From the NCBI GenBank assembly GCA_016213175.1, contig JACRBF010000019.1, positions 1 through 34,741 of the forward strand: a stretch of 34,741 bases of DNA. Reading direction: 5' to 3'. Of the stretch, positions 16,735 through 24,825 are shown piece by piece. The position numbers and the translations under genes are program-made. The number at the start of each line of letters is the position of its first letter. Position 1 is the stretch's first letter. Origin of the DNA: Chlamydiia bacterium (lineage in GTDB: Bacteria > Chlamydiota > Chlamydiia > Chlamydiales > SM23-39). The notes beneath the pieces are model-generated. The model saw nothing but the letters and a program-made list of their open reading frames with translations, did no database searches and was not told the DNA's origin.

Positions 16735-17356
16735 TTCGCCCGCTGCCTACGAAAAAGAGCAATTCACCCTGCGAGGTGGCAGCGATATCCTGCCCGAGTT
16801 ATTGAATTCAGTCGTCATCCCACGACCCATTGCACTCATTACCACAATCAGCGCTCAAGAGGTCGTTAATGCAGCCCCCTTCTCTTACTTCAATATCGTA
16901 GCAGTTGAGCCTTGTATAGTAGCGATTTCCATTCAAAGAAGAGACATGAAAAGAAAAGATACACCGACTAATATTCTCCGCTCCAAAGAATTTGTCATAA
17001 ATATTTGTAGCGCAGATCTTGCCCATATCGTCAGTATCGCAGGCGGCGACTATCCGCCCGATTTAAGTGAAACGCAATTGCTCCGCCTCTCCCTGCTGCC
17101 CTCCTCCATTGTTCGCCCCCCGCGTATCGCGAATACCCCAGTGCAAATGGAATGCACATTGGAACGAGTGATCGAAATCGGCACCAACCATGATGACCTA
17201 ATCTTAGGAGAAGTAGTGGCGCTACACCTATGTAAACATCTACTCACCGCCGAGGACACCGTCTCTTCTTCAGCGCTCAATCCATTACTCCGCCTTGGGA
17301 ATACAAGCTACGGCACTCTTGGCTCTTGTTTTGATATCCCAAGAGGCTTGCCATGA
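16721..17356 (+). CDS. Flavin reductase-like (FMN-binding split-barrel) protein
   Basis: The protein matches the flavin reductase-like family (DIM6/NTAB type): PELLNSVVIPRPIALITT near the N-terminus, NAAPFSYFNIVAVEPCIVAI for the FMN phosphate and ring contacts, KDTPTNILRSKEFVINI, and a C-terminal HDDLILGEVVAL block. These bind FMN and reduce flavin or an unknown substrate with NAD(P)H. The open frame extends to 16583, but that part overlaps the upstream gene in another frame; the ATG at 16721 gives 211 residues, the usual size. The stop overlaps the next start as ATGA at 17353-17356. Linkage to NAD(P)HX repair suggests a redox cofactor context, which is inference. Confidence 0.82.
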   Translation: MRLSDSPAAYEKEQFTLRGGSDILPELLNSVVIPRPIALITTISAQEVVNAAPFSYFNIVAVEPCIVAISIQRRDMKRKDTPTNILRSKEFVINICSADLAHIVSIAGGDYPPDLSETQLLRLSLLPSSIVRPPRIANTPVQMECTLERVIEIGTNHDDLILGEVVALHLCKHLLTAEDTVSSSALNPLLRLGNTSYGTLGSCFDIPRGLP

Positions 17357-18822
17357 CTCCCCGCTTCTTTGGCTCTAAGGTGATCACTGTCCAGGAAATG
17401 TCCCGTATCGAGCAGCTCGCTAAACAAGAGGGTTGCAGAGAAGATCTGTTCATCGAGGAAGCGGGAAAAAAGATCGCTAGAGCCGCCCTAGAATTAATGG
17501 AGACGAAAAAGCGTCCAAAAACTGCGTTTTTACTCATTGGCAAGGGAAATAAAGGAGCGGATGCCTACGCCGCTGGATTGTGTCTTCTTGAAAAGGACTT
17601 GAAGGTACATGCATTAGCCCTGTTTCCACTGCAACAATGCTCGGAATGGAATCGAAAATTTATGCAACGTTTTGTCCAAGGACGGGGCACTGTGGCAAGC
17701 GTTTGGGAAAAAAAGAGATCCTGTAGCGGAGAAGGGCTTCTTATCGACGGTCTCTTTGGTACTGGATTTCAGGGTCAAGTCGATGGGCTTGCAGCAGAAA
17801 TAATCCGCTGGGTCAATGATTCCGGCATTCCGATTCTATCCATCGACATTCCCTCAGGACTCGACGGAACAACAGGAGAGATCCGTGGCGTATGCGTCCA
17901 TGCACACACAACTGTCACTCTAGGAATGGCGAAAATAGGGCTCTTTTTACGGGAAGGCTGGAATGTCTGCGGACAGCTCCTGGTCGAGAATTTTGGCCTG
18001 TCAAACCGTTGGATTGAAGCGGCGCAAGCTACCGCCTATCTACCGGATGAAACGAGACTCCCCCTACCACAAATAGTGCGTAATCGGCACAAATACCAGG
18101 CGGGCTATGTTCTAGGGCTTTCGGGATCAGCAGTCCTACGCGGAGCGCCCAAGCTTGCGGGACTTGCTGCCTTGAGAGCAGGGGCTGGAATCGTGCGCGT
18201 ATTTCACAGGGGACAGATCGGCGAGGCGCCGATCGAATTGATTTGCCAGAAGTGGAATGCGGGAGATTGGAAAAGAGAATTGGCACGGGCTCAGGCGCTA
18301 TTTGCAGGCCCTGGAATGGGGATGCGTTCAGAGCGCTGGCACAAAATTAAGGTCCCCATGGTTCTGGACGCGGATGCTTTACAGAAGGAGATGACGTTTG
18401 GACTCCAGACAATCGCGACGCCCCACCGAGGAGAGATGCTCCGCTTATTAGGGATAGAGGCAGTAGGACTAGAGGAGGCATTCCTAATACTGTGTCAAAA
18501 ATTTGCAGAGAAAAAAAAGTTAACTCTCCTTTTGAAAGGAGCGCCTACTTTTATCTTTTCACCCCTCTCTTTGCCACTCATTATTCCAAGAGGCGATCCC
18601 GGCATGGCGACAGCCGGAACAGGCGACGTACTCACTGGGCTTGTGACAGGATTACTTGCCCAAGGACTTTCTTGCCATGAGGCGGCAGCAACAGGCGCCT
18701 ATCTCCACGCACTCGCAGGTGAAAGAGCAGCTCGCCTTCATACTTCTTACAGCATGATCGCAAGCGATCTGATCACTCACCTACCTGAGGCGTTTGAAAC
18801 TTTACTCAACGCTTCAGAATAG
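17353..18822 (+). CDS. nnr: Bifunctional NAD(P)HX epimerase / ADP-dependent dehydratase
   Basis: This enzyme repairs hydrated NADH and NADPH. The N-terminal YjeF-type epimerase domain (about 1-215) has LLIGKGNKGADAYAAGLCL and LIDGLFGTGFQG plus SIDIPSGLDGTTGEI. The C-terminal ribokinase-like dehydratase domain (about 225-489) has KYQAGYVLGLSGS, LRAGAGIVRVF, VLDADAL, ATPHRGEMLRLLG and GMATAGTGDVLTGL, whose aspartate is the usual catalytic residue. The epimerase P-loop-like region reads GKGNKGADAY where most members have GxGNNGGDG, a conservative drift. The 489 residues fit a fused enzyme. The start overlaps the previous stop by four bases, and the 3' end overlaps the converging epimerase gene by 46 bases. 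Confidence 0.93.
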   Translation: MTPRFFGSKVITVQEMSRIEQLAKQEGCREDLFIEEAGKKIARAALELMETKKRPKTAFLLIGKGNKGADAYAAGLCLLEKDLKVHALALFPLQQCSEWNRKFMQRFVQGRGTVASVWEKKRSCSGEGLLIDGLFGTGFQGQVDGLAAEIIRWVNDSGIPILSIDIPSGLDGTTGEIRGVCVHAHTTVTLGMAKIGLFLREGWNVCGQLLVENFGLSNRWIEAAQATAYLPDETRLPLPQIVRNRHKYQAGYVLGLSGSAVLRGAPKLAGLAALRAGAGIVRVFHRGQIGEAPIELICQKWNAGDWKRELARAQALFAGPGMGMRSERWHKIKVPMVLDADALQKEMTFGLQTIATPHRGEMLRLLGIEAVGLEEAFLILCQKFAEKKKLTLLLKGAPTFIFSPLSLPLIIPRGDPGMATAGTGDVLTGLVTGLLAQGLSCHEAAATGAYLHALAGERAARLHTSYSMIASDLITHLPEAFETLLNASE

Positions 18823-19778
18823 GCGCCCGCATGATAGCCCTTATACCACGCGATAAACCGATCAATTCCCTGTTCGAGAGGCACTGAGGGACAAAAACCT
18901 AGAAACTTTTCACTCTTTTCGATATCTGCACAGGTTCCCACCACCTCGCCAGGCTGCATGGGCAATAGCTCCTTGATCGCCTTTTTCCCTAAACTCTTTT
19001 CAAGCAGCTCAATGAGATACAACAGCTCCACAGGACGGTGATTGCCTAGGTTGAAAATCTCGCAAGAGGCTCCCAAATCGATCGCGGCTATCGTACCATT
19101 GACAATGTCATCGATATAGGTAAAATCGCGTCGCATCCGTCCTGCGTTGAAGACCTGAATCGGCATGTTATTGGAGATCAAATGAGCAAACCGATAATAG
19201 GCCATGTCAGGGCGCCCCCAGGGACCGTAGACAGTAAAATAGCGCAGTCCCGTTACAGAAAGACCGTAGAGATGATGATATGCGTGGGCAATCACTTCGT
19301 TGGCTTTTTTCGTGGCCCCATAGAGATTGGCTGGCTGATCAGTGCTGTCCTCGACAGAGAAGGGGATCTTTTCGTTGAGCCCATAGACAGAGGAAGAGGA
19401 GGCGTAGGTGATTTTGAGGCTGGGAAATCTACGACACGCTTCGAAAACAGATACAAACCCTTGAAGATTGGAAGCCACATAGTCATCTGGCTCCGATAGC
19501 GAATGGCGCACCCCTGCCTGCGCCGCTAAGTGTACGACGTGAGTAATCCCATGGCGCAATAACGCGAGCTGCAAGAGATCTCGATCGCGAATATCCGCAT
19601 GGAGGATCTCGATCCCCTGTTCCTGAAGCTGCACGGCGCGTCCCTTTTTTAGCTGCACATCGTAATAGGCATTGAAATGATCGAGCCCGATGACGAAATC
19701 GCCCCGTTTGTGGAGAGCCAAGGATAGATGGTAGCCGATGAACCCGGCTGCCCCTGTAACGAGAATTCGTTTTCTCAT
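18777..19778 (-). CDS. UDP-glucuronate 4-epimerase-type NAD-dependent epimerase
   Basis: A short-chain dehydrogenase/reductase that most likely interconverts UDP-glucuronate and UDP-galacturonate. The NAD site GAAGFIG is at residues 9-15. The catalytic pair Y153 and K157 sits in NLYGATKKANE, with SSSSVYG upstream. The block VYGPWGRPDMAYYRFAHLI and the following RRDFTYIDDIV are diagnostic of the glucuronate 4-epimerase branch. A UDP-GlcNAc/GalNAc epimerase is less likely. It is divergent from the Wza-like gene across a 55-base gap (19779-19833) and shares UDP-glucuronate with the UDP-xylose synthase at 23884. It overlaps nnr by 46 bases, tail to tail. No good ribosome binding site is seen before its ATG. 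Confidence 0.88.
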   Translation of the reverse strand: MRKRILVTGAAGFIGYHLSLALHKRGDFVIGLDHFNAYYDVQLKKGRAVQLQEQGIEILHADIRDRDLLQLALLRHGITHVVHLAAQAGVRHSLSEPDDYVASNLQGFVSVFEACRRFPSLKITYASSSSVYGLNEKIPFSVEDSTDQPANLYGATKKANEVIAHAYHHLYGLSVTGLRYFTVYGPWGRPDMAYYRFAHLISNNMPIQVFNAGRMRRDFTYIDDIVNGTIAAIDLGASCEIFNLGNHRPVELLYLIELLEKSLGKKAIKELLPMQPGEVVGTCADIEKSEKFLGFCPSVPLEQGIDRFIAWYKGYHAGAYSEALSKVSNASGR

Positions 19779-19833
19779 AAAAAAAGTTATGGTATATAGA
19801 GACTCGCTCTCATTCTAGGAAGTATCTAAGAAA
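19779..19833. promoter_or_regulatory. Divergent promoter region between the epimerase and Wza-like genes
   Basis: Only 55 bases separate two start codons facing outward. A TATATA block at 19793-19798 reads as a possible -10 on either strand. I cannot identify convincing -35 boxes; part of the promoter for each gene would have to lie in the other gene's 5' end. AGGAAG at about 19818 serves the Wza-like start. Shared or mutually exclusive control is an inference from the spacing. Confidence 0.35.
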
Positions 19834-20886
19834 ATGGCAACTATTCAAAAAAAAAGGTTCCTCATGCTGTGCTTCTGCCTTCTTTCCGGATGCAGTAGCT
19901 CCTATCTGGGGAAAGAGCTCTTCGGAGCGGATGAATTCGTCCTCGATTCCTACAGGATCCGGGAAGGAAAATTTTCCATCCTCGAGATGGAAGGACAATG
20001 CAGTCAAGACTTCGATGAAAGCCTGCTCGACGAATATCAAGATACCATTCACGAAGACGATGTATTGCAGATTCAGCTCTATGCCCCAAAACGGAGCGAT
20101 GTGGCAGACGCTGTAGGAGCGATCGGTCAGACCATTGGATATCGAGTCGTAGGCGGCACAGTGATCTTGCCCGATTTGCCCCCCATTGAGGTCTCAGGAC
20201 TCAGCCTCGAGGAAGCAAGGCTTAAGATCCAATCCCACTACCAGAGAAATATTTATGATACAGAAGTATTCGTCTCCTATAAAAATCGAATTGCACGCAA
20301 AGTGGAATTGGCAGGTTTAGTCGGCTTGTCCAGCGTACCCGTTGACGGTAAAATCCGCCTATTCGATGTCTTATCCAAAGCGCAGATCCCTCCTGAGGCA
20401 AATCTATTCAAGAGCTACCTGGTGCGTAACGGGACTTTGATGACAGTTGACATGCATAAGCTCATGAAAGAGGGCGACATGTCGCAAAACGTGGTCATGC
20501 AAGGGGGCGACAAAATCTATATCGCGGAAAGCTCCGCTGCGACATTGATGGTGATGGGAGAAGTATCGCGCGAACGGGTCGTCAATCTTCCCTCAGGCAA
20601 AATGTCCTTGCGCCAGGCGCTCGCTGAAGCAGGAGGCATCCCTTATACGGGAGATAAATCCTACATCCAAGTGATCCGCGGCAGCATTCTCAAACCCAAA
20701 ATCTATACTCTGAATTGGGAACACGTAATCCATCTACCCAACGATAGTTTGCTTCTCATGCCAGGAGACATTGTATATGTTGCTGCAAAACCGATCACGG
20801 AGTGGAATCGATTCATCTCCCAACTCCTCCCTAGCTTTGCTGGATTTGATGTCGTAGGCAAACAGGTACAGGTATTAATCCCGTGA
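19834..20886 (+). CDS. Wza-like polysaccharide export lipoprotein (Poly_export and SLBB domains)
   Basis: Predicted outer-membrane or periplasmic component of a polysaccharide export channel. The N-terminus has a lipobox, LLSGC with C20 as the lipidation site. A Poly_export domain runs from about 65 to 150 (HEDDVLQIQLYAP; GGTVILPDLPPIEVSGLSLEEAR). SLBB-type beta-grasp segments follow at about 155-235 and 243-320 (VMGEVSRERVVNLPSGKMSLRQ; LLMPGDIVYVA). The C-terminus ITEWNRFISQLLPS matches the amphipathic helix by which Wza forms its outer-membrane pore. At 350 residues it is near normal Wza length. The Wzc-like partner follows after a 118-base gap containing an inverted repeat. A secretin-like SLBB protein is the alternative, but the C-terminal helix argues for Wza. 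Confidence 0.87.
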   Translation: MATIQKKRFLMLCFCLLSGCSSSYLGKELFGADEFVLDSYRIREGKFSILEMEGQCSQDFDESLLDEYQDTIHEDDVLQIQLYAPKRSDVADAVGAIGQTIGYRVVGGTVILPDLPPIEVSGLSLEEARLKIQSHYQRNIYDTEVFVSYKNRIARKVELAGLVGLSSVPVDGKIRLFDVLSKAQIPPEANLFKSYLVRNGTLMTVDMHKLMKEGDMSQNVVMQGGDKIYIAESSAATLMVMGEVSRERVVNLPSGKMSLRQALAEAGGIPYTGDKSYIQVIRGSILKPKIYTLNWEHVIHLPNDSLLLMPGDIVYVAAKPITEWNRFISQLLPSFAGFDVVGKQVQVLIP

Positions 20887-20943
20887 AGCCTGGTCTAGCC
20901 CGTATTTCTCACACAGACCGGAGAAAAGGTGGACGAGATGTTA

Positions 20944-21017
20944 TGCCGGATTTCGAACATCGCGAGGAGGTCAATATTGCCGCAATATTGACGACGAGCG
21001 ATTTATGAAATCCGGCG
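20944..21017. repeat. Inverted repeat spanning the start of the Wzc-like gene
   Basis: Arms of about 36 bases (GCCGGATTTC, then ATCGCGAGGAGGTCAATATTG, against their approximate reverse complement) flank the perfect 21-base palindrome TCAATATTGC-C-GCAATATTGA centred at 20981. The right arm contains the ATG of the 960-residue protein at 21005 and its first four codons. GAGGAGG at 20964-20970 in the left arm is a strong Shine-Dalgarno-like sequence, but 34 bases from the ATG. The GGTCAATATTG centre also occurs in the element at 136-306, which hints at a related family. Confidence 0.8.
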
Positions 21018-23887
21018 TGACAGATCGTTCAGATTTTCCCGGAATGTGTGAGAAATGCGGGTTAGAAAGCGATGAAAGGGTGTTTACCTTATCTGACCTC
21101 TATCTGCTTGTACTCCGCTGCCAAAAACGGATTCTCTATGCAGCGCTATGGGGAGGCCTTGGCTTCTTTGCAATCTCAAGCACCTTCGCCCTTAAACACC
21201 GTATTGAATCTACATTCAAAGAAGGCGCTGAGAGTACGAATTCCGAGCTCAGCTCTTTAAAACAATTATTTGGAATGAGCTCAACTGGCGGCGCAGAACC
21301 TCAAGTCGTCGTCTTAATGAAATCCTACCCAGTTCTAAAGCCTCTGATCGAACGTCTCGGCTTGCAGGCAACCGTCTCTCAGCACACCCGTATGACCAAA
21401 TTAGCTCTGCGTATCCGCGACAATTTCTTAGCAGAGTTCGGTACGCAGATCGCCGATACGGACGATTTCGTGTTTCACGATCTCTTCTATAAAGGCGAAC
21501 GAGCCGTAAACTATAGTCTGCAGTTTTCCGATCCAGAACACTTTTCCCTTCTTTCTGGAGCCACAATCCTGGAAGAAGGTGTCCTCGGCACTCCTCTGCG
21601 CCTTCCCGAATTAACCTTTACCCTCTCAAAGGCGCCCCAAGGACTGCGCCTTCATCACCCCTACCCCCTCTGTATAGAATCCTGGATTCAGACAGCTAAC
21701 CATTTGCGCCAGGGCATTCGGATCTCCGCCAATAAGTTCAGTCAATCTGTGTATGATTTACAATTGGAGCATCGCAATCGCCACACCGGCACTATGATCT
21801 TGAATGAACTAATGCAATCCTACTGCAATTACTTGAAGCTTGATTATGACCGCGTCTCCACAGAACAGCTCAATTATTTGGAATACAGACAAGGCGAAAT
21901 CTATGGTAAACTCTCTGGTATTTTCGATGAACATGCCGCCTATTTACAGGAAAACCTGAATCAGAAGGGATTTTTGGGAGTCAAGCAAGAGGCCGAAGGA
22001 ATCTCCAATTCCTATCAGCAGATGCTGGAAAAACTCTTAGCTGTACAGATGGAATTAGACCATATTTCCCTCATGGACAAAGAGAAAAAATCTCTCATCC
22101 CCTCGGGGAATGGATCGTTTTTTACAAGCATCCAGAACCTTGTTCAAGAAATGCAAAATCTCAGGCAGCAGAAGGACCTCTTCGAATTATCGCTTCAAGG
22201 AAAAGACCCTCAATTGACTACGGAGCAGCAATTTCTCTCGCGCCAAGAAGAATTAAAGAGCATTCGGTGCAAAGAAGAAGCCGTACAGAATCTGCTTATC
22301 CTCATAGAAACCGAATCGCCAATACCCTGCGATCCTTCCCTATTCGATCCAGTCCTCTCCCTCTCGCAGTGGGGACTTGCCCTTGATAAAGCCTCCCATG
22401 AGGAGAAAGGGGCTCTTGCCACGTACTTGAAGGAACATTTACGCCTTCTATCAATGCAAGAAAAAATGGTTCAGGAACGGATGTTTTATGCAGAGAGTCC
22501 CTCTGATGAATCTGTAGGTCTGGATCTGCATACCTCTCATACTTTACTCCTCAAATACAATACGCAGATTGATGCGAACGAGATGCGCATATGCCATCTG
22601 AGACAGCTCTCTGAGCAAATCTCTGCCGCAGATTTTGAACTCAGCGCGCTCGGGGCGACGCTAACAGATCCCTTAAGCGTGCAATTACTGAACAAAGCAA
22701 GCTCCCTCTCATTGCAATTGAAAGATGCGAAATCCCACAGTGAAAAAGAGGGACTGAGATGGAATGAGGAACTCTTACTCAGTAAAAAAATTCTCGCAGA
22801 CCATGTCGCCCAGCTCATGAAACTCGAACAATTACACCTCGGGCTTGCCAAGGAAAAAATGTATGCTCTTCGGCGCGGTGTCCTTGAGTGCATCAATGGG
22901 CAGCTCTCGGTGCTGCAGAAACAACTGGACAATTCGTTCCACGAACGAGTCCGCGCGCTAGGACAGGAAGGAGACATCCTACAACAGGCCATGGCAGACA
23001 TGCGCGAGGGCTTTACCGATCTTCCCGAAAGATGGCGCAAAGAAAAATGGCTGGACCTCAGAATGCAGATGGGAGTTAAGATGATCCAAGCTCTGAGCGA
23101 AATCGTAGAATCAAAAACCATTGGCAGACACCTGCATCACGTCGAATCAAAACCGCTCGACCTCGCTACTCCCCCTCTTTCCCCCACTCCTCCGAGACTT
23201 TTTCTCAAAGCCTTTCTTGGGTCGTTTGGTTTGGGAGGGGGTGTTTTTTTTCTTGCCCTTATCCAATCGCTCATACACGGATTTCCAACATCCCCTCATA
23301 AGCTGCGCGCTATGCGCTACCCCTTTCTCGGAGAAATTGGCGCGCGTTGCCATGGAGTCAATCTAGACAAAACGGCTAAAACCGATCTGGCCCTACTACG
23401 CAGCATCGCTTTGTTCATCAATACCTTGCCCAAAAAGAAAATCGTCGGTCTCTTAACGACAGGAAAGCCTGACTATTCTGGATTGCTTGGAGAGCTCTTA
23501 GGCAAGATGGCTCTACGCATTCTGATTATACGATGCGATTTTGACAAAGAAGAGATGCATCCTGATCCCTCAGATGCTCTTTCCATCCAGAAAGGCAAAG
23601 AGTGCGATCACCTCACTTGGGGGAAATTGTCTGTGCATGGGGTCGAATTTATGCAATCGGCGTCTTGCAAGCATACGCTCGAACAATATGCGAACTCCTA
23701 TGATCATATTCTCCTGCTAACCCGAGCTCCTCTCGATGCCGCAGAACACTTAGCTGCACTCCGTTTGTGCGATGGGGCCATCGTCACGGTATCAGGAGAG
23801 TCTACAGAGCTGTTGACACCGTTCATCAAATGGGCTTACCATGGAGAGGTCTGCCGTCTGGCGTTCATTGCGTTAGGTCAGGGATGA
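21005..23887 (+). CDS. Wzc/GumC-like polysaccharide co-polymerase with degenerate BY-kinase domain
   Basis: Inner-membrane protein expected to control polysaccharide chain length and couple synthesis to the Wza-like channel. A short cytoplasmic N-terminus with CEKC (15-18) leads to membrane helix 1 (about 43-64). A long periplasmic part, largely coiled coil, spans about 65-720. The proline-rich [13 protein letters not shown] near 722-734 and helix 2 (about 733-756) are the Wzz/Wzc hallmark. The C-terminal 170 residues resemble a bacterial tyrosine kinase: [20 protein letters not shown] (Walker A' position) and [29 protein letters not shown] (Walker B position). The P-loop itself is [11 protein letters not shown] at about 818-828, without GxGK[ST], and no C-terminal tyrosine cluster exists, so it is probably a pseudokinase. 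The end overlaps the next gene as ATGA. Confidence 0.82.
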   Translation: MKSGVTDRSDFPGMCEKCGLESDERVFTLSDLYLLVLRCQKRILYAALWGGLGFFAISSTFALKHRIESTFKEGAESTNSELSSLKQLFGMSSTGGAEPQVVVLMKSYPVLKPLIERLGLQATVSQHTRMTKLALRIRDNFLAEFGTQIADTDDFVFHDLFYKGERAVNYSLQFSDPEHFSLLSGATILEEGVLGTPLRLPELTFTLSKAPQGLRLHHPYPLCIESWIQTANHLRQGIRISANKFSQSVYDLQLEHRNRHTGTMILNELMQSYCNYLKLDYDRVSTEQLNYLEYRQGEIYGKLSGIFDEHAAYLQENLNQKGFLGVKQEAEGISNSYQQMLEKLLAVQMELDHISLMDKEKKSLIPSGNGSFFTSIQNLVQEMQNLRQQKDLFELSLQGKDPQLTTEQQFLSRQEELKSIRCKEEAVQNLLILIETESPIPCDPSLFDPVLSLSQWGLALDKASHEEKGALATYLKEHLRLLSMQEKMVQERMFYAESPSDESVGLDLHTSHTLLLKYNTQIDANEMRICHLRQLSEQISAADFELSALGATLTDPLSVQLLNKASSLSLQLKDAKSHSEKEGLRWNEELLLSKKILADHVAQLMKLEQLHLGLAKEKMYALRRGVLECINGQLSVLQKQLDNSFHERVRALGQEGDILQQAMADMREGFTDLPERWRKEKWLDLRMQMGVKMIQALSEIVESKTIGRHLHHVESKPLDLATPPLSPTPPRLFLKAFLGSFGLGGGVFFLALIQSLIHGFPTSPHKLRAMRYPFLGEIGARCHGVNLDKTAKTDLALLRSIALFINTLPKKKIVGLLTTGKPDYSGLLGELLGKMALRILIIRCDFDKEEMHPDPSDALSIQKGKECDHLTWGKLSVHGVEFMQSASCKHTLEQYANSYDHILLLTRAPLDAAEHLAALRLCDGAIVTVSGESTELLTPFIKWAYHGEVCRLAFIALGQG

Positions 23888-24825
23888 AAGGGCGTAAACG
23901 AATTTTAGTAGCTGGCGGTGCGGGATTTCTCGGATCGCACCTTTGTGAAAGACTTCTCAAAGAGGGCTCGGAAGTTCTCTGCGTGGACAATTTCTTCACT
24001 GGCAACAGATCGAACTTACTTCAGCTCATGGAGTCGCCCTACTTCGAAGTCATCCGCCATGATATCTGTCTTCCTCTCAATATTGAAGTCGATGAGATCT
24101 ATAACTTTGCCTGCCCTGCATCCCCTCTCCATTACCAAAAAGACCCTATCCAAACTCTGAAAACAAGCGTTCTCGGTTCCCTCAATCTTCTCGGCCTCGC
24201 AGAGCGCCTAAGCTGCAAAATCTTCCAAGCCTCCACCAGTGAAGTATATGGAGATCCTCATCTACATCCGCAGACCGAAGAATACTGGGGAAACGTCAAC
24301 CCAATCGGCCAGAGATCCTGTTATGATGAAGGCAAACGCTGTGCAGAGACCCTCTTTTTCGACCATCATCGCCAGAAAGGAGTACGCATTAAAGTGGGTA
24401 GAATTTTCAATACCTACGGCCCTCGTATGCATCCCAATGATGGCAGGGTCGTCTCCAACTTCATCGTGCAAGCCCTGAAAAATGAACCGCTTACTGTCTA
24501 CGGAACTGGCAACCAAACGCGCGCTTTTTGCTATGTGCATGATCTGATCGAAGTGATCATACGTCTGATGAGCTCTTCCGATACGATCACAGGTCCCATC
24601 AATATAGGCAATCCTTCCGAGTTTCGCGTCCTCGATCTGGCGCAAGAAGTCTTACAACTCACTGGATCTTCTTCCCAAATAGAATTCCGTCCCCTCCCAT
24701 CCGACGACCCCAAACAGCGAAGGCCCTCCATCCACCAGGCGCAGCAAGTGCTCGGATGGGAACCAAAGACCTCCCTCACAGAGGGGTTAAAACAGACGAT
24801 CACCTATTTTCAGTCCGTTCTATGA
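23884..24825 (+). CDS. uxs: UDP-glucuronate decarboxylase (UDP-xylose synthase)
   Basis: Converts UDP-glucuronate to UDP-xylose with NAD as bound cofactor. [10 protein letters not shown] marks the NAD site near residue 11. The UXS signatures [28 protein letters not shown] and [20 protein letters not shown] are all present, with catalytic Y147 and K151 in [28 protein letters not shown] completes the family pattern. The frame is open further upstream, but the ATG at 23884 overlaps the Wzc-like stop (ATGA), gives the standard start just before the NAD motif, and yields 313 residues, normal for bacterial UXS. It is translationally coupled to the co-polymerase. The last 16 bases overlap pbp2 on the opposite strand. 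Confidence 0.93.
   Translation: MKGRKRILVAGGAGFLGSHLCERLLKEGSEVLCVDNFFTGNRSNLLQLMESPYFEVIRHDICLPLNIEVDEIYNFACPASPLHYQKDPIQTLKTSVLGSLNLLGLAERLSCKIFQASTSEVYGDPHLHPQTEEYWGNVNPIGQRSCYDEGKRCAETLFFDHHRQKGVRIKVGRIFNTYGPRMHPNDGRVVSNFIVQALKNEPLTVYGTGNQTRAFCYVHDLIEVIIRLMSSSDTITGPINIGNPSEFRVLDLAQEVLQLTGSSSQIEFRPLPSDDPKQRRPSIHQAQQVLGWEPKTSLTEGLKQTITYFQSVL

Noticed and set aside
22537-23121. 194-codon minus-strand frame inside the Wzc-like gene
   Set aside because: Serine/cysteine/arginine-rich shadow of a Leu/Glu-rich coiled coil; no ribosome binding site and no coherent domain.
23767-23883. 39-codon N-terminal extension of UDP-xylose synthase
   Set aside because: It lies within the Wzc-like gene, and UXS proteins start just before the NAD motif; the ATGA overlap at 23884 fits better.
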